Below are positions 1 to 11,227 of a DNA stretch of 64,000 bases, one piece after another. The DNA is from Corythucha ciliata. Lineage: Eukaryota > Arthropoda > Insecta > Hemiptera > Tingidae. The notes beneath the pieces are model-generated. The model had not been told where the DNA came from. It was given only the letters and a program-made list of their open reading frames with translations, and made no database searches. The translations under genes and the position numbers were made by a program. Positions within the stretch are counted from its first letter, which is position 1; the number at the start of each line of letters is the position of its first letter. The stretch lies in assembly GCA_038030265.1 (NCBI GenBank), contig CM075939.1, positions 21,991,253 through 22,055,252 of the forward strand. The letters run 5' to 3'.

Positions 1-400
1 ATTTATCTCCCCCCCCCCTCACACCGGAAATTCTTAAGTTTAGCTTCATAACTGGTTGTTAGCCACAGCAATTAGCTATTTGCATTCTTCCAAAGAACCA
101 TTGAACCCAACCGGAGTATGCCCCAGACGGTTTACAGTTAATGTACGGACACTTATTCAGATTATCCCCTCTATTTAGTCGGGAAAATGTAACTTCAACA
201 GCGCGCAAAGCCCCCACCCTCATTCAACAAACCAAACGCCGCGACAGTCAAAAACCATTTTCGTGAGGGTTTTCGTGTTTTGAAGAACCAAATTACACAT
301 GTTTGAACTTTTAAACCTCTAGCTTGATAGAATTGCCTCTTGACAAACCGTCAATTCACTGATAAAATCTCGGACTCGATTTTTTTCACGAACACCATAC
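1..400. other. Non-coding DNA, nothing recognised
   Basis: I see no conserved frame, repeat unit or RNA structure here, apart from a short C-run at 11-18. Confidence 0.5.
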
Positions 401-932
401 TTCCATTACCTAGGGGATCATGGATGTAAATTGACGGAAAACTGCTATTTGCGGATAAAATTGAAAAAAGCGCTCATTCGCGGCTGGAATGGAGAAAACG
501 CACAAATTCACGGTGCTGTCCGAGCCAAAATTAGGAAAATTGGTACGCCAAGTCACCGTTTATGGAGGCCTTTTCACAGCTGAAATTTAGAAAAAGGGCT
601 CGTTCTCGTTAGAATCGACAATAAGCACTCATTCGCGGCTGAAATTAATTAAAAACGCCAATTTATGGCTAAAATAGAGAAATAGCGCTTCATCCACAGC
701 TAAAATTGAGCAAAAATGGTGTTTCGCGGATATAATTGAGAAAATGCACAGAATGCGCAGGAAATGGATGATTTCGTGATAAAAAGCCTGGGCCAAAATT
801 AAGCAAAGGCGCTTTTTCACGGTTTATGTAGACCTTTCTAACAGCCAGAGGGGCTGGTTCACGGAAGAGTCGAGAAGAGGCACTCATTTGCGTATAAAAC
901 TGAAGGGTAAACGATCATTCGCGGCTAAGAAA
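400..932. repeat. Degenerate array, type A (about 30-bp period)
   Basis: Imperfect units follow the pattern GCTAATTCGCGGCTAAAA, then TTGAGAAAAA and a new GCG start. Examples are the 'cattcgcggc' or 'aattcacggt' blocks near 475, 505, 630, 690 and 905. Units vary at many positions and in length, so this is an old array rather than a fresh satellite. Short open frames crossing it have no domain and are by-products of the repeat. A few more units follow at 1200-1245. Confidence 0.75.
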
Positions 933-934
933 GG

Positions 935-1165
935 TAAGGTGAGCCGGGTCCTCCCTGACTCGGTTTTGCCGGGTCGGTTTGAGTGCCAGGGGCAGGTATC
1001 GTAGTGCGGTGGCACCTCCGCACTCCGCTCCCGGCGAGGGGCGGTCCATCGGCTCCGTACTCGGCTCAATGGCCGGGCTGATGAGACCAGGACCGAGTAG
1101 CTCAGGTAGCTGAAGGTCTGAGGTCGAAATGGAGACTGGACTGCACTGTCGGTGCAATTTTTTGT
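935..1165 (+). repeat. Dispersed tRNA-like (SINE-like) repeat, copy 1
   Basis: About 230 bp, more GC-rich than its surroundings, and matched by 9705-9930. Shared blocks include the 'actcggttttgcc' start, 'ggtggcacctccg', 'ccgggctgatg', and a run through 'gaccaggaccgagtagctc'. The stretch TAGCTCAGGTAGCTGA (about 1098-1113) looks like a tRNA A box and GAGGTCGAA a weak B box, but their spacing is shorter than in a real tRNA. An old SINE is my best reading; both copies sit inside type A arrays. Confidence 0.5.
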
Positions 1166-1439
1166 GATTGTTTGGTGGGTCATACCCCCCAAATCGTCAT
1201 CGTTCATAGTTTTATTCGTAGCTAAAATTGAGAAATATTGCACATTAACTGACATGAGCGCAGCCCGGGGTGAAGGGGATTAATGGTGATTATGGTGGCC
1301 CTAGGTTGACAAATCGGAACTTAGCACCAACCGGAGTCCCAAAAATTAAACAAGCGGCCAAAAACTGAACATATAATTACTCAGACGATGAGACCGGATT
1401 GACCACAAAAAAGTCAGCAGCTAACAATTGAACAAGGAA

Positions 1440-2260
1440 ACTAAGAACCCAAATCAAGAAGCCTCCAAAATTTGGCCTTTCAAATCCGTTTGCCAAGGCC
1501 ACGAATTTTTTTATTTGAATCCTTCATGTTAGGATTTGAATTGTCCAAATCCGTCAAATTTGGCCTCCTTTGGGTGAGAAAAGCTTCAAAATTTGGCTTT
1601 TCGAAAGAGCCAAGCCCGCGAAATAGTTTATGTTATTGAACCGCAGAGCCACGCGTTCGTTTCCTGAAAGAGCCATCATCTTGTGAAATGAATGATATGG
1701 AAGAAAATTCCTCCAAAAAGGGGTTTGAACGCGCCAAATTCACAAATTTCAGACCTAGGACAAGTCAAAATCTAAAATCTGGCGTTTTGAAAGAGAAAAG
1801 ACCGTGATTTTTTTCTTTAAATCCTTCAAATTGGGGGTTGAATGGCCCAAACCCGTGAAATTTGGACTCTGGCTTTTTAAATGAGTCAAGGCCGCGAAAT
1901 TGTGTTTTTAAGGGATCGTAGCCACAACATTTGTTCCCTGAGAGATGTAAATCGTGAAATAATTGATCTAAAATTGCATTTTAATTCAATTTTGATTCAA
2001 AATTGGGGTTCGAACCGGCCAAATCCACAAGATTTAGGCTGTGGAGGAGCCAAACTCCGAAATTGGGTTTACTAAAAAAGGCAAGCCTGCGAAATAGGTT
2101 TTTTGAAGAGCTAAACCCACGAAATTTGATTTTTGCCCGAGCCTAACCTGAGAACTTCGATTTTTGGAGGATCCCATTCCACGAAAGGATTTTTCAAGGA
2201 GCTAAATCCACCAAATAGAGGCTTTTCGCCGCAAAATTAGCAGTTTCTGGACAAAATAAT
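1440..2260. repeat. Degenerate array, type B (about 40-bp period)
   Basis: Units read roughly as 'gagccaaacccgcgaaat' followed by 'ttggtttttt'. They recur at about 1495, 1545, 1610, 1735, 1850, 1890, 2010, 2050, 2085 and 2120. The unit shares the CGCGAAAT core (reverse complement ATTTCGCG) with the other array types but differs in spacer. The 64-codon frame at 1881-2075 is only a repeat translation. Confidence 0.7.
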
Positions 2261-2511
2261 CCAAATCTGAGTGGAGGGGTGTCTCTGTATCTTATCATAG
2301 GGGTGATTGGTGAGGAATTCTTAAAACCGGCGGCCCAGCATTTTGTTTTGAGAAACTTCTTTGTGCGCCCGCTTCTGTTGCAACTTTCTTAATGCAATTT
2401 CTACACCAGAATTGAGTAAAACGCTAATTCACGGCTATTATTACAAGAAAATGACTACTTCACGCACGGAGTAGAGAAAAATTGCTTTGAAAAAAAAAAA
2501 AACGCTAATGC

Positions 2512-2738
2512 ACCAATATTCGATTTCAAAGTCTAATTTTAATCTTCAGGAAGTTCTACAGTGACGTTAGATCATGCTTTTTCAAATTTTATCCCTAAAA
2601 TAACCCCAAAGCACTTTAGAATTCTAATGTGTTTTAAGGTAATTTCAGGGATGAAATTTGGAAAAGCAAGATCCAATGTCACTGTAGAACTTCCTGAAGA
2701 TTAAAATTAGACTTTGAAATCAAATATTGATGCAGAAA
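2512..2738. repeat. Inverted repeat (foldback), arms about 92 bp
   Basis: The left arm (about 2512-2603) and right arm (about 2645-2738) are near-perfect reverse complements; for example 'tcaggaagttctacagtgac' pairs with 'gtcactgtagaacttcctga'. The roughly 40-bp spacer contains 'aagcactttagaattc'. A palindromic MITE is likely, but I could not fix terminal repeats or a target duplication. Confidence 0.8.
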
Positions 2739-2739
2739 T

Positions 2740-4735
2740 GGGGCCAAAATTTATGTGCAAAGTTTAGGCGAGGGGTGACTGGGAAGGGGTCGAGGAAACC
2801 CACCTGAAACCCCCCCCCCCATAAGAAAATTACGTGGCTATATATACGTACATGCTCTGTGAATAGCGTATTTGGTCAAAGGGGTTTGACATCTCTTTCG
2901 TAGATCATGCAACCCAGTACTGGCGTAAAGTGCGTAATGCGTGCTACAAACAGCAGCGAAGTTGAATAAAATCGGGTTTCCATAGCGAAAAGTGTTCACT
3001 TTTTCCACCCTATGTAGCAAAACCGTAAATGATACATTATCAATTATCAAAGAGCCCCAATCTTCCCCCCAAGCCCCAAAGAGGAGAAACTCCGAAAGCC
3101 CAAAGCGGCAAACAGTGAATCTGCCACGATTTGGACAATAATGCATTACCTACAGGATTTACATGAATTGACGAATTAATCGCCTACCACGCTTCAGAAT
3201 GTGTCCACAAGTGAATCAACGAGACTGAAGCATTGACTCCATTTCATATTTAATGTGTTGAGCAAAACGAAACTTTTTGGACATTAAAATGCATTCAACT
3301 TTTTTGTGTCTCTTCTCCTTCCCGTGAATGTAATGTTGTTCATGGCAGCAAAAGCGTCAGAAAAAGCTTTCCACTCAACCTTTTTATTATTATTTTGAAA
3401 TTATCCCCCTCACTCCATCAAGCAAATTACGGAGTCCTCTTTTTTCCTTTTTCTTTCGGAACCACCACATTAAACAGTATAATTATTGTTTAGTGTAAAA
3501 ACAGTTCCATAGTATGTCAGAAAAGAATAGTTAAACAATGTCCGGATCCTGAAAATAATAGGTTTCGTGGAAGAGGATGGGGTCGGGCGTGAATGTACCA
3601 TATTTTCTTATTATATTTATTCGTGTTCACCGTTGGCACACCAAAAAAAGAAGGAAAATAACGGTCAAGGTTTCACCTTTCTCCCTCAGCCTGCTTTTTG
3701 CATTAAATTTAATGACGGTTTATGGGCGAATTGCCAATATTTTTCTGTAAGTCCATAGGGTGAGCATCAAAAATAATGAACAGGGGAAAACGGGAGAAAC
3801 GTCCGGACCATTTTTACAGACATAGAAAGTAATTAATCCTTAATAATTAACAACTTCTTTGAGTGTTCTTTTTGGCAATGAGAGCCCCCACCCCTTCCAC
3901 AACACCACGGCACCCAACCAGGTCACAGGGAAAGGACCCTTTTCCTGCCTCAAAACTGAAAAAAAAAAGGGTCACTCTCAACAAAAGAAACCCTTGGTGC
4001 ATTAAAGGGAACATCCTGGAAGGTCAACAATGAAAAAAAAGTACGATGATAATATAATGGTCGACAGCAATCATTACTTGCCCCCCTAACAATGTAGAAA
4101 ACCATCATTACACTCTCCTCTTTGCATGTCAATCAAGTCGGTAATACATATTTAATTCTCATTCTGGTGACTAATTTTTCTTTTCCGCCTCAGTACAAGT
4201 ACGACATAGGCACGACTAAACATTAAAATACACGTAATTAGAACTAACACGTCACTAAAAACATGACTGAAATTCATGGGCGTGTTTCGTAAAAGTTACA
4301 CTTTCAAACTGACTAAATATAGCTTTAATACTGAACGTTTCACTCTTAAAAAACATGAAAATCTTTGAATTTCGGCGGTTGTCTAAATTTGAGCGAAATT
4401 GCATAATTCTATAGACATTTTTTTGGCAGCGGAACCCATGGCTAGCCGGCCCCAAAAGCACCTAATCCTGACGAATGCCTACACGAAATTAGAAGTTAGA
4501 AGTTTCCTGGCTGAATATTTACTTCTTCCAATTTCAAATTTCCGAAGGGAAATATGTATATGATGTTTTTGCTTAAGACCCCGGTCCAGCTTGGTCCCGA
4601 GAGCACCCAAAGCTTCAGGAATAGCCACAAAATTACATAATTCAGAGCTAAATATCAGTGAATTCGCAAGTTTTGGGGCTAAATATCTGCGAGCAAGTTT
4701 TCAATTGGATTTCATGGGATAAAAGTTCGTACGTA
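2740..4735. other. Unique-looking non-coding DNA
   Basis: Two kilobases with only short unsupported open frames (longest about 102 codons at 2838-3146, minus). Low-complexity spots include a C-run at 2811-2820 and A-runs near 3959. I see no splice-consistent coding pattern. Confidence 0.5.
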
Positions 4736-4741
4736 CATATT

Positions 4742-5030
4742 AGAGATTCACAAGGAATTCAAGGGGGGGTCTCTCCCCTTTCATTTATTACTTTCTTATA
4801 CCGGTTTCAATGCTATGAGCATCATCCTCAGTAAGAATAAAAAATCTCCGAGAAAGTTGTCACAGCTCGTCGTCAAAACACCAACACCAGTGGCGGTTAA
4901 CGACGACGAGGTGTATCAACCTCATGGAATTTTTTTATTCCTACTGAGGATGATGCTTATAGCATTGAAACCGGTATAAGAAAGTATAATTGAAAGTGGA
5001 GAGACATCTCGTTTTCTGAATTCATTTCAA
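4742..5030. repeat. Foldback repeat with hammerhead-like cores in both arms
   Basis: The segment folds on itself from about 4742 to 5030. 'ttcttataccggtttcaatg' at 4793 pairs with the reverse complement ending near 4983, and the centre is itself a hairpin ('ctcgtcgtc' with 'gacgacgag' around 'accagtgg'). Read outward, each arm contains CTGAGGA, then a five-pair stem (GATGC with GCATT) closed by TTATA or TCATA, then GAAACCGG. CUGANGA-stem II-GAAA is the conserved core of hammerhead ribozymes, which are known from Penelope-like elements and retrozymes. The cleavage-site strand and stem I are not proven, so the ribozyme reading is inference; the foldback is directly visible. Confidence 0.7.
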
Positions 5031-6460
5031 GTTTGGAACTTTCTCATCGCCCCAATGAATAGAGTATTAGAGATTTATTGCCATTTTTCCAACAATTTCT
5101 ATACTAGAGAAACTGGAGCTTCTTATCTTGCTATAATGCCCTCAAGTTTCGGTTACAAAAAGGCATCAATGCAAGTACAGAAATTAGAACACCAGTTTAA
5201 CCCATTTCTTTCATTGGGGGGGTTTAACAGCCCCCAACTTCTTCCATGATCTTTCCATTACTCATTTCTCTAAGTGAGATATTACCATTTTTCCACTCGT
5301 TTACCATCCAACCTTCACTCAAAACATAAAGGTTCCCGCTATCGGATTTACATCTAGCGGGAATGCCTTTTTTTTTGTCCGTTACCTGATAACGTTTAGG
5401 AGATTACCTCCAACTGGGAGTTTTCACCGATTGTTTCCGTCGAACGTTTCCTTTTGCCACCTCCCCCCCCCACCCAAAACTCTCCTTCTCTGCCATTACA
5501 CCACCTCTTTTTGGACGCCTGCCGTCGTTCGTCGTCATTATCTTCCCACGCAAATTACTTGGAATAAAACTTTCCTCGTTATCCCCTCCCCTGCACCATG
5601 CCCTTTATTGTCGGAAGAAACTCAAACTCCCGGTGGCTGAAAAACTAAGTGTTTGAGCAAGGATAGCCAAAGGGTGGTGGGGCTGGGGAGACCAAGAAAG
5701 ATCGTCTGCTTTTCTTGTTTTATTATAAATGAATTCGAATGAAGGAATTTTCATTCAAATTCCTTGAGAGTTGACTGTTCGAATTTATTTCAAGCTCCCC
5801 GCGCGCATTTTCTCATTTTAACTACAAGGATTACAACTTGAACTCCCGGACACCCCATCCCCTTTACTGACACCACAGTTAATGTAAATGAAGCATTCTC
5901 TCTGTCTTCTTTCACTCTCTCCTAGCTCCTTTCACAGGGAGGAAGCCATTCGCTCCATTTATTGTCCTAACTTTCATGCTAATGCCGTTTAATTCCTTCA
6001 GTTTTATTCGATTTCCAACTGAAAATAGTTTGATGAGCCCTGTGTAGATGGAAGAATTTACATAACCAGTCGCTTTGGACTAAAAGGAATTGGAGTGGGT
6101 AAGGGCCGAGAACTCATTACAACAATAAGACTCTTATCATTCTGCCTGAGTCATTTATAATTGAGCGTAGGTACAATACTATACACTTCCCCCTCAAGTT
6201 ACACGTCACCTGGCTCTTTCCAACGCGTATATACGTAGGGGAAGAAGGGGCGTCTTTGGGGCCGGAAAAATCATGTATTTATGAGGCATTGTATTTCAAA
6301 GCTCTAATAATTGCTCAGTGGCTGCAGGACAACACCCCCAGAGAACGTCACTGCCCCTCTGAAAACATGGGTGTTGAAGTTACGACAATTAAGAAGACGG
6401 TATTATTGAAAAATGACGAGTGGCAGTGCGGAAATGATAATGAGTAATGACAAACTGAAA
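5031..6460. other. Unique-looking non-coding DNA
   Basis: No supported gene. A terminator-like hairpin at 5329-5376 is listed separately. Confidence 0.45.
5329..5376 (+). other. Stem-loop followed by T9 (terminator-like)
   Basis: TTCCCGCTA (5333-5341) pairs perfectly with TAGCGGGAA (5355-5363) across a 13-nt loop. The flanking AAGG and CCTT extend the stem past a 2-nt bulge, and nine T residues follow (5368-5376). In bacteria this would be a textbook intrinsic terminator. In this eukaryotic setting it could be a Pol III-type small RNA end or chance. Confidence 0.55.
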
Positions 6461-6464
6461 ACAG

Positions 6465-6618
6465 TAAGGCCCGATTTCACCAACTTCTTAAACCACGATC
6501 AACAACTAATCACGATTACAATGCAAACACTTTCATCAGAATTCATATGGGTCGTCATTGGCAACTAATCGCGATCAACTTTAAACGAGATCAATTATGC
6601 TGGTGAAAATGGGCCTAA
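6465..6618. mobile_element. PIF/Harbinger-like MITE, 148 bp, TAA target duplication
   Basis: The element (6468-6615) begins GGCCCGATTTCACCAAC and ends with the reverse complement of GGCCCATTTTCACCAGC. TAA stands directly on both sides (6465-6467 and 6616-6618). A 3-bp TWA duplication with G/C-rich termini is typical of non-autonomous PIF/Harbinger elements. A second, interrupted copy lies at 60608-61142. Confidence 0.8.
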
Positions 6619-6619
6619 A

Positions 6620-7810
6620 TCCATTTCGCTTGATTACTATAAGTGAATCGAGATAGTACTAGTATACACAATAAAAATCAAGGACAAGAAGGTCCTTAGC
6701 AAGAGCTAACATATATGTAGTGGCGCATATTTAGTTCCGTTCGTTAAAATACCTCAAGATTAACCTGGCATTTAAATTCAAGAAAAGCTGAAAACAATTC
6801 CGTTAAACTCAATTCCGACCGAAGAGCAAGGGTAATTTCGTTTTTAAGTTCATGTTTTGCGAAAGGCGCGTAATCGAATGAGATTTAGGAGGTCATGCCC
6901 TAGCATAAAAAACGCTCACGTGACTCAAACATTAATTTTTGGGTATACGAATTCACTGATTAAAACGAGGCCGGGGACGAGGTATGCCCTTTACATTTGG
7001 ACACCCCCCCCCCAGCCCATTTAAAACCTAGACATTTTAACGTTCAAACAGCGAAATCCACGCTTTCGACCGGCATTGATGAAATAATCGTGCTACGCGC
7101 CACAAAAGAGAATTGTGATAGAAACAAAAAATAGTGGATATAATGGGAATCGTGTGACCTACCCCTACCAAAACCACCCACTGTAGGAATTATTTATTAC
7201 GTTCATGAAGTTCATTCGAAAAGTAAAGAGTCGTTAAAGGAAGGAACAGTTTTTCTCCCTAAAACATTTAGTGGTGCATGCATATATGCATTATTTAAAG
7301 ATTTTAAGGTCTGTTGCTACTTGATAGTAAAATAATGACCAACCTAAGGATGTTTGCATCACTCCGATGCCCAGTAATTTCGGAGTTTATCGATATTTGC
7401 TAATATTCCTTGCACAGGGTGTTGTAAACTTACCGAATACAAAGGACAATTTTCGAAAATATCGCCGGGAAAGCACAAAGTTTCCAAATAATACATTAGC
7501 TGCTATCAACAAATTCATTAAAAAATATATGTATTGTGTGACTTACGCGATACAAATTTTCCAAAGTATGAGTCAACGAACAAACCTGAAACAAAAAAAG
7601 AAATATTTTAACGACCTTTATACAGTTGTATTTAATTCTTCAGGGAGCCACAAAGTCTCACGAGAACGGTTACCACTAAAAATCTTTCAGTAAAACTGTT
7701 GACAGAAGAACTGACAGCTGCCTCTCCGTGAAGATTGGGGGAAGCTGAAAACAGCTTAACGTATTAGCGTGAAGGAGCAGGGTTCTTGACGCGCACCCTT
7801 CACGGGATCA
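6620..7810. other. Unique-looking non-coding DNA
   Basis: There is a 108-codon frame at 7367-7693 (plus), but its composition is unremarkable and no motif is visible. I do not call it a gene. Confidence 0.45.
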
Positions 7811-7814
7811 ATAG

Positions 7815-8033
7815 GAGCAGAGGGTTACTCGACTCGATTCCGGCCCGGCTCTTATCAAACCGAGGAATGAGCCAAGAGCCACAGAGTATCGCCTCGTGGT
7901 TATCGGCGTCGGCTCCAGTGAGCCTATGGTCCTTCCCGATATAATCGACGGGTCAGAAGGTCGAAAGGCACCTCAACTTCTGGAGACCGTTCGTCAGCTC
8001 AATGGTTACTTTGAGATTAATGCGCAGGGGTAA
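7815..8033 (+). pseudogene. 72-codon open frame without a start, unrecognised
   Basis: An uninterrupted frame follows a TAG at 7812-7814 and ends at TAA 8031-8033. It has no upstream in-frame ATG (one internal Met only) and is richer in G+C than its surroundings. The peptide contains TEYRLVVIGVGSSEP and QLLETVRQLNGYFEINAQG and reads more like real protein than most frames in the window. I cannot assign it to a family. It ends just before the minus-strand copy of an inverted repeat (8015-8130), so it may be the last coding piece of a degraded retroelement. It could also be chance, since 72 open codons are not rare in G+C-rich DNA. Confidence 0.3.
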
Positions 8034-8130
8034 TGAAGGCATAACTCCCGGCAAATGTTACTTTTCTTCTATGCATTTTTCTCCCAACGTTCGCCATTAC
8101 AGACCTCTTCAAGGGTTATAAAAACAACAA
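8015..8130 (-). repeat. Short repeat with hammerhead-like motif, minus copy
   Basis: On the minus strand it reads CCCTTGAAGAGG, CTGTAATGGCGAACG, TTGGGAG, then 'agaaaagtaacatttgccgg' and 'gccttcattacccctg'. It matches 8745-8865 in opposite orientation. The GAAGAGG...GGCGAAACG layout resembles the core found in Penelope-like elements, but the leading CUGA is altered to CUUGA. Confidence 0.6.
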
Positions 8131-8744
8131 AAAACAATGATCTTGCTCTTGCTCAACACCTACAGGACAGCATTCATGTACCTACCTGGGTTGATATGAG
8201 AGTCCTTGACCGAGAACCAATACTGCCGAAGAGGCTTTATTAAAGAAATGGCGTACATCTAACAAGAAGGGGGGGATAAGGCCCTTGATTTTCGGTCAGA
8301 CGTTAACGGACTAGCACCGCATAATGCGAGTTTTTTCAATTTTTTGGCGCGAGCGCGTGAGCCTGGATCGTCCACCAGGAGCTCGGTGTGAGTGAGTGAT
8401 TCGATGGTTTCTTTGTCTCTTTTTCTTTCCCCTTTCTCGGTGGGTGCCAACGAGTGAGAAGACACGTTTTTGATCTCCATATAAAGCTATTTAAAAATGT
8501 CGTTTAATTATTTTTCGGTCAAATTGCCTTGTATGCTTCTCCTACGGTGAATTTGTTTCCAGCATTTTTTTTTTTTTTTATGTAACTTCACGATGACGAG
8601 CAAGCGGAAGAGCTGTGATTTATGTGACTTAGTTCAAGGTGTGTTAAAAGTCGATTGAGACGTGTCTTTGCCTGCCAGTTCTACTGATTTTTCTTATTTT
8701 CTAGTATTTTACAGTTTTCATGATTTGGAATATCATTGTTTTTT

Positions 8745-8865
8745 GGTTTGTTTTTAGAATCCTTGAAGAGGCTTGTAATGGCGAAACGTTGGGAGAATAA
8801 TACATAAATGAAAAGTAACATTTGACGGGAGTCTGGGCCTTCATTACACCTGTAAAATACGCACC
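8745..8865 (+). repeat. Short repeat with hammerhead-like motif, plus copy
   Basis: This plus-strand copy contains CCTTGAAGAGGC, TTGTAATGGCGAAACG, TTGGGAG and 'gaaaagtaacatttgacggg', and ends at 'ccttcattacacctg'. With 8015-8130 it forms an inverted pair about 0.6 kb apart. Here the GAAAC part of the motif is intact, whereas the minus copy has lost one A. Confidence 0.6.
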
Positions 8866-9054
8866 CAGTCGGCTGAGAAAGCTTAACATTTTCAATATAT
8901 TTGAGATGAAGCGTTCTACCAAATTCAACCAAAATAAAGAGCCAAAGCCCGCTATTCGCAGTCTAAGTTGTAAAAGGCGCCTTCTCTCCTTGAAGCAACA
9001 TTGATAAAAACATCTAATTTGCCGTATTTTGGCCAGGTCCACGGTTACACAATT
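8866..9054. other. Non-coding, nothing recognised
   Basis: This is a spacer between the inverted pair and the next array. Overlapping frames on both strands carry no motif. Confidence 0.4.
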
Positions 9055-10260
9055 AAGAAGAAGCGCTAATTCCCCGATTTTTTTTTTAAATCGCTCATTC
9101 ACGTTTAATATTCAGAAAAAGACCTCGTTCTCAGGTAAAATTGCGGCTATAAAATTGGGTATAAACGCCAATTCTCGGCTAAAATTGAGAAATAGCGCTT
9201 ATCCGCGGCTTAACTTGAGGGGAAGCGCAGAATTTTTCCTAATTGAAAATGCAATGTCGCCAATTTTTCTTACTCAAAAAGCAATTTCGCAGGTTTTTCT
9301 CACTAAAAAAAAAATGTCTGGCATTTTGGTCACTAAAGACCCCGTTTTACAGATTTCGCTCATTAAAATAAAAAATTTATTGGCTCACTAAAAGATTAAT
9401 TCCAGGATTTTGCTCACAAAAAGCCATTTCGTCGGCTTCACTCAATAAAATTCAAATTTTGTGCGTTTTTCTTCCTAAAAACTCAATTTTACCAGCTATA
9501 AAAACATTCTTGCTCGCTAGAAAAGCCATTTCAGGAGCTATAACAGCAATTTGTGGGGTTTTCGCACTGAAAAAGCAATTTTGCTCGCTTTACTTCACGA
9601 CATGAAATCTCTTTACTTCTCATGTCGAGAAGTATGTAGGAATGTAATTAGTCGCTGCGGATTTTCCGCACTGTACAAGAGTAACTCACAAGAGGTACTC
9701 ATCAGTCCCGGTGATCCGAGTCCTTTCTCACTCGGTTTTGCCAGGTCGGGTTGAGCGCCGCCGGGAACGGGGATCGTGATGCAGTGGCACCTCCGCTCCC
9801 AGCATCGGAACGTCTCCGTACTCGGCACAATTGCCGGGCTGATGGGACCAGGACCGAGTAGCTCAGGTAGCTGAGTGTCTGAGGTCGAAGCGGAGACAAG
9901 CCCGCGCCATCGGTGCAGTTTTTCGTTAATTCATGTTGAGCAAAAGCGCTAATTCGTGGCTACAATTTTGTGATGAAGCGCCAATTCTCGGCCAAAATTG
10001 CGAAAAAGCGCTAATTTACCGTTCACAACAAGCGCTGATGGAGAAAACGGGCTCATTTGCAGCTATAAAATTGAGAACAAGCATCGGTAATTTACGTGGA
10101 GGAAAAACGCTGATTCTCAGCTAAAATTGATAAAAAGCTCCAATTCGCGTATAAAATAAGAAAAAATGCTCTTTCACAGCTGAAATTTATAAAAAGCGCT
10201 AAATCAAGGCTAAAATTGAGAAAAATCGCTCATTGGCAGCTAAAATTAGTTGAAACAAAA
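9055..10260. repeat. Degenerate arrays, type A and type C
   Basis: Type A units (GCTAATTC...GGCTAAAATTGAG) run at about 9055-9230 and 9935-10250. Between them (about 9230-9590) are type C units of the form 'ctcactaaaaaagcaatttc' followed by GCAGGTTTTT, with a period near 33-35 bp. A tRNA-like repeat (9705-9930) interrupts the array. The 120-codon frame at 9029-9391 is a translation of these units. Confidence 0.7.
9705..9930 (+). repeat. Dispersed tRNA-like (SINE-like) repeat, copy 2
   Basis: Second copy of the 935-1165 repeat. It shares ACTCGGTTTTGCC, GTGGCACCTCCG, TTGCCGGGCTGATGGGACC and GTAGCTCAGGTAGCTGAG. The two copies differ by many substitutions and by short indels in the middle, so both are old. 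Confidence 0.5.
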
Positions 10261-11110
10261 TTAGAACTCTGAAATAGCCCAACCCAGGGACATGCATTTT
10301 TGACAGTCCCTTTGAAAATGTTTGCCTTTTTGAAAAAGTCAACCCTGGTAGGAATTTTGTAAGAGCCAAACCCGCCAAATTGGCTTTTTAGAGAGTCAGT
10401 TCCACAAAGTTGACTTTTACAGTGAGTAAAACCTAACCCGTGAAATTGAGTCCTGGGAGTGCCAATAAACCTAAAAATATGGGCTTTGAAATGGGCAAAC
10501 CACCTTACAATTCGTCTTTGAATGGACCGAGATTCTGCTCTTTGCCCAGCAGAGTGGCCGAGGTCGCTAAGGGCGACGACTCTCATGTCCAGTTATCGTC
10601 TGCTGAGTGGGTTCCATTCTCACTACATCAGGCTGGATTATTTGAACAAAAAAAATGATATCTCACGGTTTTAATAAGCAAAACAGTGTGCTTTCGCTAT
10701 CGTCCACGACACCTGATGGTAGTTGGACGTAAAGCCCCGTTGGATTGGAAATTGCTCCTTAAAATGAGCCAACTCTTCGGAAATTTTAATTTGAATCTAT
10801 AAAATTCACCTTTCTAGGGAAGTTCAATACTGTTTTTTGACGTTCAAGATTCTCCAAATTTCGCCAAGCACTGGAATTGCCTTTTCAAGGAGCTTAGGAC
10901 GAAAATAGTTCTTGAAATAGGCGAGACCGTGGAATTGTGTTCTGTAAGTGTCAAATCCGTGATATTTAAGCATAGAAAGAGGCCAACCCGCGGAATGGAT
11001 TTTTCTAAGGATCAAAACCCGTGAAATTGTGGTCTTGAATGACTTAACTCCCGTGACATTGACTTTTTAGGGAGTCAATTCTGCGAAATTGATTTCTGAG
11101 TGAGCAAGAA
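10260..11110. repeat. Degenerate array, type B
   Basis: Units such as 'gagccaaacccgccaaattg', 'gggagtcaattctgcgaaat' and 'aacccgtgaaattgtggtct' recur about every 40-50 bp with low identity. The array is the same type as at 1440-2260. The 118-codon minus frame at 10230-10586 is a repeat translation. Confidence 0.6.
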
Positions 11111-11227
11111 TACAGAAAAGGACTAGCAAGACTCTTACTTTTAAGTGGTGCAGCGAAGTATCCAAACATAAACAATAACTAGTCATTGTTTTGAGTGGTT
11201 TGGAAAAGGATTCGAGTTACATACGTT

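Noticed and set aside
884..1255. 123-codon minus frame
   Set aside because: Overlaps a tRNA-like repeat and arrays; the same kind of frame appears in the second repeat copy with different breaks. No domain.
400..2260. CRISPR array
   Set aside because: Periodic repeats are visible, but units are degenerate, spacers are not unique, and the context is eukaryotic.
8701..9102. 133-codon minus frame
   Set aside because: It starts inside a type A array and ends through the inverted repeat; a related peptide from the other repeat copy is in a different frame context. Translation of repeats.
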